From positions 124,001 through 188,000 of the forward strand of contig QGGY01000008.1 in assembly GCA_003148945.1 (NCBI GenBank): a DNA stretch of 64,000 bases. The letters run 5' to 3'. A model generated the notes under the pieces. That model did no database searches. It saw nothing but the letters and a program-made list of their open reading frames with translations, and had not been told where the DNA came from. Below, in pieces: positions 51,184 through 59,840 of this stretch; position 1 is the first letter of the stretch; every line of letters starts with the position of its first letter. The translations under genes were made by a program, and so were the position numbers. The DNA comes from Murimonas intestini (lineage in GTDB: Bacteria; Bacillota; Clostridia; Lachnospirales; Lachnospiraceae).

Positions 51184-52413
51184 ATGATCATACTGCGTCT
51201 TACCGCCGCCATTGTTATAGCATTTGCCGCCGGCAAACTGATCTCAAAGCTTAGGCTGCCCGCTATACTGGGCTGGCTGCTTACAGGAATGATACTCGGC
51301 CCGCATGCCCTCTCACTGATCAACGACACAGTCCTTAACACAGAATGGTATAATATCATCATACACTGCATGGAATGCGCAGTAGGACTGCTGATAGGAA
51401 CAGAGCTGGTTTGGAAAAAGATTAAAAAGACAGGAAAACAGATAATCGTCACTACACTTACCCAGTCACTCGGCACTTTTCTTTTTGTGACTCTCGGATT
51501 CGGAATCATATTCCTCATCCAGGGAGTCCCCCTGTACCTTGCTGTTATCTTTGGCGGCATAGCCCTGGCCACAGCGCCTGCGCCGGCACTCTCCATCGTC
51601 CGCGAATTCAGGACAGACGGACCTGTTACTAAAACCCTGATCCCCATGGCTGCACTGGATGACATGGTGGCTGTTGTAGTCTTTTTTACCTCTGTCTCAA
51701 TCATTTCAGCCGTAATTTCAGACCAGAAAATGCCGGTTTACATGATACCGCTTGTAGTCATACTTCCCCTGGCTATCGGCGCAGCCACAGGATTTCTTTC
51801 AGGACTGCTGCTGAGGGAAGAATATAACAAAGAAAAAACACTTTTTATCCTTATAATTGGTATATTATTTGCCTCGGCCACCGGATTTTTCTTCAATACT
51901 TATGTGATGCCAAAGCCTGTGCTGAATTTCATGCTCATAGGGATGGCCTTTTCCGCTGCCTTCTCAAACATGGCTTCAGAACAGCGCCTGAAACAGATAG
52001 TCGAATATTTTAATCCTCTGCTGGGATTTGCAATAATCGTAGTCATCCTGAACCTGGGTGCTCCCCTGGATTATCATCTGATACTGGGCGCCGGGCTTTA
52101 CACAGCCGCCTATATAATCATAAGAGCCTGCGGCAAATATTTTGGCGCCTTTTTGGGGGCATCTGTCACAAAATCCCCGGATACAGTCAAAAAATATCTG
52201 GGTCTCACCCTGCTCCCCCATTCGGGTGTCTCCCTGGTATTTACAGGTATTGCCGTTTCCGTCCTGTCAGGCCCTGCCCCCGAGTGCGCACGGATTATAC
52301 AGGGTACGATTGCGGCCGCAGCAGTTATAAACGAAATCATAGCTGTCATCGCCGCAAAAAAAGGATTTGAGTGGGCCGGTGAGTTGGAGCACAAAAACAT
52401 TCCGGCCACATGA
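51184..52413 (+). CDS. Cation:proton antiporter (CPA2/Kef type)
   Basis: A 409-residue protein with about eleven to thirteen hydrophobic helices. The segments LRLPAILGWLLTGMILGPHAL and MAALDDMVAVVVFF are typical of monovalent cation/proton antiporters of the CPA2 family, the Asp pair being the ion site. It lacks the TrkA-N nucleotide-binding domain found in full Kef proteins. It probably exchanges Na+ or K+ for H+, under control of the TetR-type protein encoded 4 bp upstream. AAAGGAGG precedes the ATG. Confidence 0.88.
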   Translation: MIILRLTAAIVIAFAAGKLISKLRLPAILGWLLTGMILGPHALSLINDTVLNTEWYNIIIHCMECAVGLLIGTELVWKKIKKTGKQIIVTTLTQSLGTFLFVTLGFGIIFLIQGVPLYLAVIFGGIALATAPAPALSIVREFRTDGPVTKTLIPMAALDDMVAVVVFFTSVSIISAVISDQKMPVYMIPLVVILPLAIGAATGFLSGLLLREEYNKEKTLFILIIGILFASATGFFFNTYVMPKPVLNFMLIGMAFSAAFSNMASEQRLKQIVEYFNPLLGFAIIVVILNLGAPLDYHLILGAGLYTAAYIIIRACGKYFGAFLGASVTKSPDTVKKYLGLTLLPHSGVSLVFTGIAVSVLSGPAPECARIIQGTIAAAAVINEIIAVIAAKKGFEWAGELEHKNIPAT

Positions 52414-52427
52414 CAAAGGCATAACCC

Positions 52428-53414
52428 CTATTTTTCCATATACCACACATACCTGTCCTTGCCTATATTTTTTGCCTGGTAGACTGCCTGGTCAGCACGC
52501 CTGAAAAGCTGCCTGTATGTAAGCTTTTCGTCTTCATTTGCGGCAATTCCAATTGAAAATCCGGAATAATTTCCATTCAGGATCTTTGCAGAGCCTTCTC
52601 TGTATTCATCCCACAGGGCCATCAGCCTTTTCCCGCTCTCTTCACTTCCTGAGGCCTTAAAATCACACATCGCAAATTCATCGCCGCCTATGCGGCCGAT
52701 GATGCCGTCCTCCTTAAAATATTTCTGGAGCAGCTTTGCCAGATACTTCAGCAGTTCGTCACCTGCGCTGTGCCCGTATGTATCATTCACATTTTTAAAA
52801 TTGTCCAGGTCAAGTATATAAAGGTTCAGTTTCTTTCCTTTCTTCAGCTGCTCTTCTATCCTCTTCTGGAATGACTCGTGGTTATACACCCCGGTCATCA
52901 GATCCATCTCTGACCTCTTTTTAAATAATTCCACCAGTTCCATTGCCTCCCGCACTTTCACAGAGAGCGCCTTGGGATAGAATTCATCCTGTCCCTGGTC
53001 AAAATACGGCATAGAATGATGCAGGTGCACCATTTTCCAGTTCCCCTCTTCATCACAGACATATATGATGCTGAATCTGGTATCCATCTCTATGAGGGCC
53101 TCCCCTTCTTTCGGCATCAATTCCCTCACCCAGATCCCTCCGTACACAAGAGCGGCATCCTCTCTTAGCATAACAGCCTGGTACCACTCATCCAGAATCT
53201 CAAACTTTATTTGTGATGCTTCAGTCTGATTCCCTGCTATTCCGTTAACAGCATCCTCAAAAGAAGTATATACCTCATGCTTGCCCGTCCCTATCATGGA
53301 AAAATTGTCTGACCATGTCTCTATGATCTTCCCAAAATTTTCTTCTGTGGGATTTAGCAGATAGTAGTTGCACATCTTTTTTGTCAACCCGCAAAGGTAC
53401 TCTTCTATTTTCAT
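52428..53414 (-). CDS. Diguanylate cyclase with NTF2-like sensor domain
   Basis: A 328-residue cytoplasmic protein. Residues 1-140 form an NTF2/SnoaL-like domain (DNFSMIGTGKHEVY, FSIIYVCDEEGNWKMVHLHHSMP), which may bind a small ligand. Residues 165-325 form a GGDEF domain with an intact GGDEF motif (243-247) and the substrate segment LDLDNFKNVNDTYGH, so it should make cyclic di-GMP. No product-inhibition RxxD is obvious. It converges with the antiporter gene and stands alone. Confidence 0.9.
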   Translation of the reverse strand: MKIEEYLCGLTKKMCNYYLLNPTEENFGKIIETWSDNFSMIGTGKHEVYTSFEDAVNGIAGNQTEASQIKFEILDEWYQAVMLREDAALVYGGIWVRELMPKEGEALIEMDTRFSIIYVCDEEGNWKMVHLHHSMPYFDQGQDEFYPKALSVKVREAMELVELFKKRSEMDLMTGVYNHESFQKRIEEQLKKGKKLNLYILDLDNFKNVNDTYGHSAGDELLKYLAKLLQKYFKEDGIIGRIGGDEFAMCDFKASGSEESGKRLMALWDEYREGSAKILNGNYSGFSIGIAANEDEKLTYRQLFRRADQAVYQAKNIGKDRYVWYMEK

Positions 53415-53483
53415 ACAGCCAGCCTCCGTTATATTTAATCAATCTCACAGGATCAATAATCCTGCTGCTTTACATGAATAATA

Positions 53484-53514
53484 GCCTTATAAACATATAA
53501 GGCTATTATATCAG
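53484..53514 (-). terminator. Terminator-like hairpin after HPr-like gene
   Basis: AATAGCCTTA / TAAGGCTATT with an 8-base loop lies 46 bp past the stop of the HPr-like gene; the T-tract is poor. Confidence 0.5.
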
Positions 53515-53559
53515 TATTCCATATCACTTACAATCAAAATACACCAGGCAGCTGTCAAG

Positions 53560-53781
53560 TTACTGCTGTTTGTATTTCTCAAAGATCTTTAATTCTGTCC
53601 CCTCAGGAACCATAAGCTTGAGCGGGCTTGAGAGTCCCAGATTCAGCACGTCTTTCAGAGACTTGGCGTCTACAGTAAAACGGCCGGAACACAGATCAAA
53701 GTCTCCTTCCATGAGGGAAACGTCTTCTACAAACTTCTGGGCCTCATTTGTTGTATGCAGATTTATATAAATCGTCTTCAT
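53560..53781 (-). CDS. HPr-like protein lacking the phospho-His motif
   Basis: A 73-residue protein aligning with HPr over FTVDAKSLKDVLNLGLSSPLKLMV, which matches the region around the regulatory Ser46 of HPr. The GLHARP loop that carries the phospho-acceptor His is not preserved: the region reads NLHTTNEAQKF, with a His at 9 but no Arg-Pro. It therefore may not carry phosphate from enzyme I and could act as a regulator or competitor. GGAGAG precedes the ATG. Enzyme I is 10 kb away. Confidence 0.75.
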   Translation of the reverse strand: MKTIYINLHTTNEAQKFVEDVSLMEGDFDLCSGRFTVDAKSLKDVLNLGLSSPLKLMVPEGTELKIFEKYKQQ

Positions 53782-53830
53782 TTATTCTCTCCTATAACGT
53801 TTTATATAGATTCTGCATATTTTTTATTTT

Positions 53831-54973
53831 CTATACAAATAATTTTTCTGCCTTCTCCATCTTTTCTATCACATGTACCCCGAAAGGACATCGTTTTTCA
53901 CATCCCCCGCATTTGATACAATCATCTGCATGGGCACTTAAATCCAGATAGTGGGCTTTTACTGCAGCCGGCACCTCATCCTGCATGTCTGCCAGGTCAT
54001 ACAGCTTGTTCACCATGGCTATATCTATTTTCGCAGGACAGGGAGCACAGTGACCGCAGTATGTACACTGACCGGAATATGCATGGCGGGGCGCTGATGC
54101 CAGGACACTTGCATAATCTTTTTCTTCATCCGAAGCATTCTCATAGGCAACAGCTGCCGCCACATGCTCCGGCGTATCGTACCCTACCATTACACTGGCC
54201 ACAGCCGGCCTTGTGAGTGCGTAATGCAGGCACTGGACCGGAGTGAGCGCCACGCCAAAGGGTGATGTCTCTGCTGAGAACAGGCGGCCTCCGGCATACC
54301 CCTTCATAACTGTGATTCCCACATTTTTCTGTTCACATATCTTATATAATTCCGCACGTTCAGGGGCGATCCCGCTCAACTCCTTATCATATTCCTCTGC
54401 AAAATACTGGTTCATGTCTTCAGTGGCCGGCATCAGATCAAATGCAGGATTGATGCTGAAAAGTATCATTTCAATCTCCCCTGACAGGGCAGCCAGCTTT
54501 GCCACATCAGGATTATGGGTACTCAGCCCTATATGGCGGATAACCCCTTTCTGCTTCAGCTCCCTGACATACTCTATGAATTCCCCTTCCATTATTTTGT
54601 GGAATTCATCAGCCTGATCCACAAAGTGGATCATCCCAAGGTCTATATAATCCGTGCGCAGACGCTCCAGCAGATCCCCAAAGGCAGCCTTCACCTTGTC
54701 CAAGTCACGTGTACGCACATACTGGCCGTTCTGCCAGGTGGATCCCAGATGTCCCTGGATGATCCATCTGCCGCGCCTTCCCTCTATGGCTGCGCCAATA
54801 TTAGAGCGCACCTTTGGCTCTGACATCCAGCAATCCAGGATATTGATCCCCTCCCGCTCACAGCATTCAACTACTTCCTTCACTTCCTCCGCCGAATGGC
54901 GTTCCATCCACTCAGCGCCCAGTCCGATCTCACTGACCTCTAATCCCGTATTTCCCAATTTTCTGTACTTCAT
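53831..54973 (-). CDS. Aldo/keto reductase-like protein with two 4Fe-4S motifs
   Basis: A 380-residue protein: aldo/keto reductase barrel (1-290) followed by two ferredoxin-type clusters, CTYCGHCAPCP and CIKCGGCEKRCP. Of the usual catalytic tetrad the Asp (NILDCW) and His (GMIHF) remain, but the Tyr and Lys positions read WMSEP and IIQGHLG. It probably performs an electron-transfer-linked reduction or is not a classical reductase. The ATG at 54973 follows AAAGGAG. It lies downstream of the sugar ABC genes on the same strand with a 130-bp gap and possibly its own promoter. Confidence 0.87.
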   Translation of the reverse strand: MKYRKLGNTGLEVSEIGLGAEWMERHSAEEVKEVVECCEREGINILDCWMSEPKVRSNIGAAIEGRRGRWIIQGHLGSTWQNGQYVRTRDLDKVKAAFGDLLERLRTDYIDLGMIHFVDQADEFHKIMEGEFIEYVRELKQKGVIRHIGLSTHNPDVAKLAALSGEIEMILFSINPAFDLMPATEDMNQYFAEEYDKELSGIAPERAELYKICEQKNVGITVMKGYAGGRLFSAETSPFGVALTPVQCLHYALTRPAVASVMVGYDTPEHVAAAVAYENASDEEKDYASVLASAPRHAYSGQCTYCGHCAPCPAKIDIAMVNKLYDLADMQDEVPAAVKAHYLDLSAHADDCIKCGGCEKRCPFGVHVIEKMEKAEKLFV

Positions 54974-55103
54974 AGCTGCTTCTCCTTTTCTCCACAAACC
55001 GGCCTCAAAGTATGTTTTCTCATAACTGCCTGCCGCACATCACGCAGACTGATATTTATATTATAACGCCTTTTGGCTGGAAAAGAAATGGGGTTGTTAT
55101 ATA

Positions 55104-55958
55104 TTAACCCTTTACAGCTCCTCCTGTCAGGCCCGCCACTATCTGGTCCGAAAACAGTAAATAAACTATAATAACGGGGATCAGCGCTACAGTGGCTGCT
55201 GCAAAAACCTTATTCCAATTGGCAAGGAAATTAGCCGTATATGTATATACTCCCAGTGTCAATGTCTTTACAGACGATTTTGTTAAAAATACAAGCGGCA
55301 TATAGAAATCATTCCAGATGGTCACAAAATTAAGCAGCGCCACAGTGGCAATCACGGGCTTTGAGATAGGCGCGATGATCCTCCCGAAGATCTGAAATTC
55401 CCCTGCCCCGTCCACCCTGGCTGATTCAATCACTTCTATAGGAAGTTCATTGAAAAATTTGGTGAACACAAATACCGGGAATGACATATTTGCCGTATAT
55501 ATGAGCGCCAGCCCGAAGAGATTATTTGTCAGATGGGCTCTTGAGAGCATGATATAAAGCGGCAGTATCCCCAGCTGTATGGGGAACATAAGTCCCACCA
55601 GAAAATAAGTCTGCAGTGCAGCCCTCCCCTTAAATCTGTACTGTGCCAGCCCGTAAGCTGTCATGGATGAGACAGCTATCAGCAGCAGCAGAGAGATCCC
55701 CACCAGAAAGACGCTGTTAAACAGGCACCTTAAAAACCCGTCATCCACAAGGACGATCCTGAAATTTTCAAGTGTGAACTCCCTGGGCCACCCTATCGTA
55801 TTATTTATTAAGTCGGACTTTGTTTTAAATGAAGATAATATGGTGTTCCCAATCAGGAATATGGCCAGGAAGGAATATATCACAAGTATGACAGAGACAA
55901 TGATCTTGCCCGGCCCCGGCCTCTTAAGCTTTCTTCTTTTTATTCTTTTAGCATTCAT
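55104..55958 (-). CDS. Carbohydrate ABC transporter permease (MalG/UgpE type)
   Basis: A 284-residue inner-membrane permease with six helices and the EAA-loop segment ELPIEVIESARVDGAGEFQIFGRIIAPISKPV near residue 185, which contacts the ATPase. It forms the channel with the permease encoded upstream, which it overlaps by 4 bp. The ATPase is not encoded here; a shared MsmK-type ATPase elsewhere is likely, as in many Firmicutes. Confidence 0.93.
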   Translation of the reverse strand: MNAKRIKRRKLKRPGPGKIIVSVILVIYSFLAIFLIGNTILSSFKTKSDLINNTIGWPREFTLENFRIVLVDDGFLRCLFNSVFLVGISLLLLIAVSSMTAYGLAQYRFKGRAALQTYFLVGLMFPIQLGILPLYIMLSRAHLTNNLFGLALIYTANMSFPVFVFTKFFNELPIEVIESARVDGAGEFQIFGRIIAPISKPVIATVALLNFVTIWNDFYMPLVFLTKSSVKTLTLGVYTYTANFLANWNKVFAAATVALIPVIIVYLLFSDQIVAGLTGGAVKG

Positions 55959-56866
55959 CCTCTGTCCTCCCTGCCAGCCCTTCCCTTCAGCAGCTTTCTT
56001 GTCACAAAGGAAAAGGTTAAAATAATAATAAACATTGTAACACTGATACTGGAACCGAATCCGATGGAGGTTTCTCCGAAATATGTTCCTCCGAACGCAT
56101 ACCTGTAAAATACCATATTTACAAAATCAATTTTATTATTTACACCGCCCTGAGGCCCTACCAGGATATAAGGAATATCAAACATTGTCAGAGCGTATAT
56201 CACGCTGAGTGTGATATTCGTGGAAAAGGATGCGCTCAGGCTCGGAAAAACCACCTTGCTGAACCTGGTCCATCCGCCTGCGCCGTCAATGATGCTGGCT
56301 TCTATGATCTCTGACGGGATCTCCTGCATATCAGCATAGAAGATCATCATGCCTGACCCTATGCACTGCCAGATCACCACCATGACAAAGATCTTAAAGA
56401 CCATAGCCGGATCTCCCAGCCAGGCCAGCTTTGCCTTATTTCCAAAAAGCGCTCCAATTATGCTGTTCCCCACCCCGATGTTTGGATCCAGCATGATAAT
56501 GGCAAAGAAACCTACTATCGATGTGCTGATGACATAGGGAAGGAAAAGCATCATCCTTATGTATTTATGGCAGGGTATTTTTATATAGATCATATATGCA
56601 AAGAAGATCTGGAGAGGTGTGATAATGAGGAGCACACAGACCAGGTATTTAATATTATTCTTCAATGCATTAAAGAAAATTTTTGACATACGCGCGTCAA
56701 AAAACAGCTTCTTAAAATTATCCAGACCGGCAAATTTCATGGGACCGATCCCGCTCCATTCGAAAAAGCTGAAGTAAACTGCACAGGCAATGGGTACTAT
56801 CATCAGAATGGTATAAATAATAAACCCCGGAGCAATAAATCCGATATATGCTTTCTTCTTTCTCAC
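55955..56866 (-). CDS. Carbohydrate ABC transporter permease (MalF/UgpA type)
   Basis: A 303-residue permease with six helices and the EAA loop EIPSEIIEASIIDGAGGWTRFSKVVFPSL. I chose the GTG at 56866, seven bases after AAGGAG; the ATG two codons upstream (56872) touches the ribosome site and is less likely. It follows the binding-protein gene after a hairpin, and overlaps the second permease gene. Confidence 0.92.
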   Translation of the reverse strand: MRKKKAYIGFIAPGFIIYTILMIVPIACAVYFSFFEWSGIGPMKFAGLDNFKKLFFDARMSKIFFNALKNNIKYLVCVLLIITPLQIFFAYMIYIKIPCHKYIRMMLFLPYVISTSIVGFFAIIMLDPNIGVGNSIIGALFGNKAKLAWLGDPAMVFKIFVMVVIWQCIGSGMMIFYADMQEIPSEIIEASIIDGAGGWTRFSKVVFPSLSASFSTNITLSVIYALTMFDIPYILVGPQGGVNNKIDFVNMVFYRYAFGGTYFGETSIGFGSSISVTMFIIILTFSFVTRKLLKGRAGREDRG

Positions 56867-56896
56867 AGGCATTCTCCTTTCAAGACAAAAGTATGC

Positions 56897-56942
56897 AAAA
56901 GACTGCCGCAAAAGTCAGCCTCCTTTCTTTTGCAGCAGTCTT
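56897..56942 (-). terminator. Hairpin between binding protein and permease genes
   Basis: AAGACTGCCGCAAAA / TTTTGCAGCAGTCTT pair with one mismatch and a T-run follows on the minus strand. In such operons a leaky terminator or mRNA-stabilising hairpin here raises the amount of binding protein relative to permease. Confidence 0.75.
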
Positions 56943-56955
56943 ATTGAGCCTTTTG

Positions 56956-58206
56956 CTATTTCGTAAGTGCTTCCAGTGAATCTGTGAATTCCTGCGGGGT
57001 AAGGCCGCCCGAAAATACTTTAGTCTGGTCTTCTTCCCACACATTCCTTGGGCTTTCTCCATCTGCTTCCAGATATCCAAGTATGCTGTAGTAGCTTTCT
57101 GTCTGCACATCATATTGCGCGATCTCATTGATCACTTCATTGTCAGAAACAATCTTAGTTGTACACGGAATAGAGTCAAGGGCTTTAATCCATGCTGTCT
57201 GTCCCTCAAGGCTTGCAAAATAATTTACAAACGCCAGCGCTGCTTCCTCATTCTGCGTATCACTGCTGACTGAGAATCCTACTGAGCTTGTTCCTACAAA
57301 CGGCCTTGTCCCATCTTCTGTGGGGATCTGGAATGCCCCGAAATTAAGTTCCGGATTGTTTTCCTGGATCGTCTGTATATTCCAGGTCCCATCAATGCAC
57401 ATAGCTGCTTCCCCTTTTGAGAATGCCAGCAGTGCTCCTGATCCGTCTACTCCGGTATAACCTGGTCCATAATATCCTTTGTCGGCCCATTCCAGCATTT
57501 TCTCATATGCCGCCACGACTCTTGGGTCATTTACCTTGACTTCCCCTGTATCCAGATATTCGTTCAGCCAGTCCAGAGCTGTAGCTGCCAGCACCGGTTC
57601 AAACTGGAACAGGATAGTCCACGGATCAGAGGCGCTGAATGAAATGGGAAGATAATCTGCCTCATTTATCTTTTCCAGGGCCGCTTCAAACTCACTGAAT
57701 GTACCGGGAACCTCAATCCCCAGCTCTTTAAAGATATCCTTATTGTAAAATACTGCCCTTCCTCCTACTTCCGCAGTAGGCGAAGCATACACCCTGCCAT
57801 CCACTTCCACAAGGCTCATGGCATTTGTCCCGTCAAATAAGGAGAAATCCACTTTGTCAGTTAAGTCCATCAGCCTTCCCTGTTTCACATAGGCTTCCAT
57901 ATTAGTGGTAGCCGTGCCGTTTGTCCAGAACAGATCCGGCGCCTCTCCTGCCTGCATGGCTGTCTGAAGAAGATTGTAATACTGGTCTGCAGTTTTAATC
58001 TCATATTCCACTTCTACATTGGGATATTTTTCATTAAATCCTGCGATAACCTCTTTCAGAGGCTGTTCAAACTGGGCTGTATGCTCCCAGATGACCAGCT
58101 TGCCTTCAATTGCGGCATCTTCCCCCGCAGAAGCCTGCACATTGGCTGCCAGAAGCCCCGATACCACAGCAGCACACATCAGTAAACTCACGATTTTCTT
58201 TTTCAT
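56956..58206 (-). CDS. Extracellular solute-binding protein (sugar ABC)
   Basis: A 416-residue family 1 binding protein with a signal peptide (1 to about 26, ending NVQASAG) and sugar-binding-protein features such as GFNEKYPNVEVEY and FSKGEAAMCIDGTW. There is no lipobox at the cleavage site, which is unusual for a Gram-positive binding protein and leaves membrane attachment open. AAGGAGG precedes the ATG. It heads the transport operon and follows a YesMN-type two-component system, so uptake is probably induced by an extracellular sugar. Confidence 0.9.
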   Translation of the reverse strand: MKKKIVSLLMCAAVVSGLLAANVQASAGEDAAIEGKLVIWEHTAQFEQPLKEVIAGFNEKYPNVEVEYEIKTADQYYNLLQTAMQAGEAPDLFWTNGTATTNMEAYVKQGRLMDLTDKVDFSLFDGTNAMSLVEVDGRVYASPTAEVGGRAVFYNKDIFKELGIEVPGTFSEFEAALEKINEADYLPISFSASDPWTILFQFEPVLAATALDWLNEYLDTGEVKVNDPRVVAAYEKMLEWADKGYYGPGYTGVDGSGALLAFSKGEAAMCIDGTWNIQTIQENNPELNFGAFQIPTEDGTRPFVGTSSVGFSVSSDTQNEEAALAFVNYFASLEGQTAWIKALDSIPCTTKIVSDNEVINEIAQYDVQTESYYSILGYLEADGESPRNVWEEDQTKVFSGGLTPQEFTDSLEALTK

Positions 58207-58352
58207 TCCTTTACCTCCTTCTACAATGCCTTCTTGTTACTTATATTATAATAAGGAGTTAAACAGGATAACAGGAATATACTTTCTGCCTTTATTCACA
58301 TTTTTAACTAATCTTCAGGCTATGTTCAATATATTAATATTTTTTCACATTT

Positions 58353-59840
58353 TTACGAGGGATCGCTGCGGTACTCGCCCACTGTCCTGCCTGTCATCTT
58401 TTTAAACAGCCTCAAGAAATAGTTGGTATTAAATATTCCCACAAGCCCGGCCACCTCATCTGTGGTCAGTTCAGGGTTTCCAAGAAGCTGACTGGCTTTT
58501 TCGATCCTGACCTGATTCAGGTACTGTACAAATGTACTGCCTGTATACTTTTTAAAATACTGGCAGAAATACGGCGCACTCATGTGGAAGTGCTCAGATA
58601 CTTCTTTTAATGACAGCTCCCTCATATAGTTTTCATCAATGTAACGGGCAATCTTATTGTATTCTGACACTTCCTTCTGCCTGGTATCCATAAGCGCCTG
58701 TAAAATTTCCTTTATGTACGACAGCAGGGAGTGACACGAGCCGAACCTGCTGATATAAGTATAGCTTGTCCTCTCACCATCCCCCATCCATTCCTCCAGA
58801 TCTGCGGCATAATATTTCTTTAAAAGACCGGACAGGTCATATATAAACTTAACCACTTCATTTTTTACATCCTCAGGCGGTACAGATTCCCTGCGGGCCT
58901 CCCACAGAAAGTTCTCTGTATTTCTCACAGTCTCTTCATACCATTCATCTGAAAGTATCTGTTTTTCTGATCTTCCCAGTCTTATGGGCTTCTTTTCAGC
59001 TCCGTCTTGTATATAGCTAAGGCAGGAGCTTTCATTATAGAACGACCCGCTCTCATCCTTTTTCACTTTTTCAAAAACCTCCCGTGACCTTTCCAGCTCC
59101 TTGAAGACCTTTGACACATTCATATAGAGATTGGCATTAAAGTATTTCTTCATAGATTTACGTGCATTTTCATAGAAATCCAGCGTCTGCTGACGCATCT
59201 CCTCCTCCCTCTTATCTTCATCAAACCTTATGATGCAGAATATCTCCTGGGAATGACGCAGAAAGCATTCACCGTTATGCCTTATATTCAATATCTCCTG
59301 CAGGACCTCAACAGCAATTTCGAAGTCAATATCATCGGTGCAGAGATTATGGCTCTCTTCTTTTTTTCTCAGAACAATATATGCGATCCTGTATTTCTGC
59401 CCTGCCGCAGCCTCTGACACTCTCCGCCCGGAGGGCCGCTCATTTTTCTCATTGCCGCCGCGGATATGCTTCTCTTCATACAGTTTTTCTATAATAGCTA
59501 CAAGCTCATCCTCTGAAAGCTCATGTTTTAGGACATACTTATCCACTCCCAGCTCCATTGCCTTTCTGGCATAAGAAAATTCTTCATAGCAGCTTAAAAC
59601 TACTGTGATAAGCCCCGGAACTGTCTTTTTCAGCCTTTCTATGAGTTCCAGTCCGTCCATGCCCGGAAGCCTGATATCTGTCAGGAGCACATCCGCCATA
59701 TTTTCTTCAAAATATTCCAGGGCATCCTCCGCACTGGCACAGGCCGCCTCCACTTTAATCTGTGCTCCTGAATCTTCCAGACTCATTTTTACCCCGAGAC
59801 GTACAAGCATCTCATCCTCTACTATCACTACTCTCACCAT
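58353..59840 (-). CDS. YesN-type response regulator with AraC output domain
   Basis: A 495-residue regulator: receiver (1-120) with Asp55 in LLTDIRLPGMDG, a long middle region with weak similarity between relatives, and a C-terminal AraC two-HTH domain (YMRELSLKEVSEHFHMSAPYFCQYFKKYTG and VAGLVGIFNTNYFLRLFKKMTG). It pairs with the upstream kinase, whose 3' end it overlaps by 29 bp, and most likely activates the sugar ABC genes 147 bp downstream. GGAGG lies inside the kinase gene, nine bases before the ATG. Confidence 0.92.
   Translation of the reverse strand: MVRVVIVEDEMLVRLGVKMSLEDSGAQIKVEAACASAEDALEYFEENMADVLLTDIRLPGMDGLELIERLKKTVPGLITVVLSCYEEFSYARKAMELGVDKYVLKHELSEDELVAIIEKLYEEKHIRGGNEKNERPSGRRVSEAAAGQKYRIAYIVLRKKEESHNLCTDDIDFEIAVEVLQEILNIRHNGECFLRHSQEIFCIIRFDEDKREEEMRQQTLDFYENARKSMKKYFNANLYMNVSKVFKELERSREVFEKVKKDESGSFYNESSCLSYIQDGAEKKPIRLGRSEKQILSDEWYEETVRNTENFLWEARRESVPPEDVKNEVVKFIYDLSGLLKKYYAADLEEWMGDGERTSYTYISRFGSCHSLLSYIKEILQALMDTRQKEVSEYNKIARYIDENYMRELSLKEVSEHFHMSAPYFCQYFKKYTGSTFVQYLNQVRIEKASQLLGNPELTTDEVAGLVGIFNTNYFLRLFKKMTGRTVGEYRSDPS

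Noticed and set aside
56956-58206. Lipoprotein assignment for the sugar-binding protein
   Set aside because: The only early Cys (residue 11) lies within the hydrophobic core of the signal peptide and not in a lipobox.
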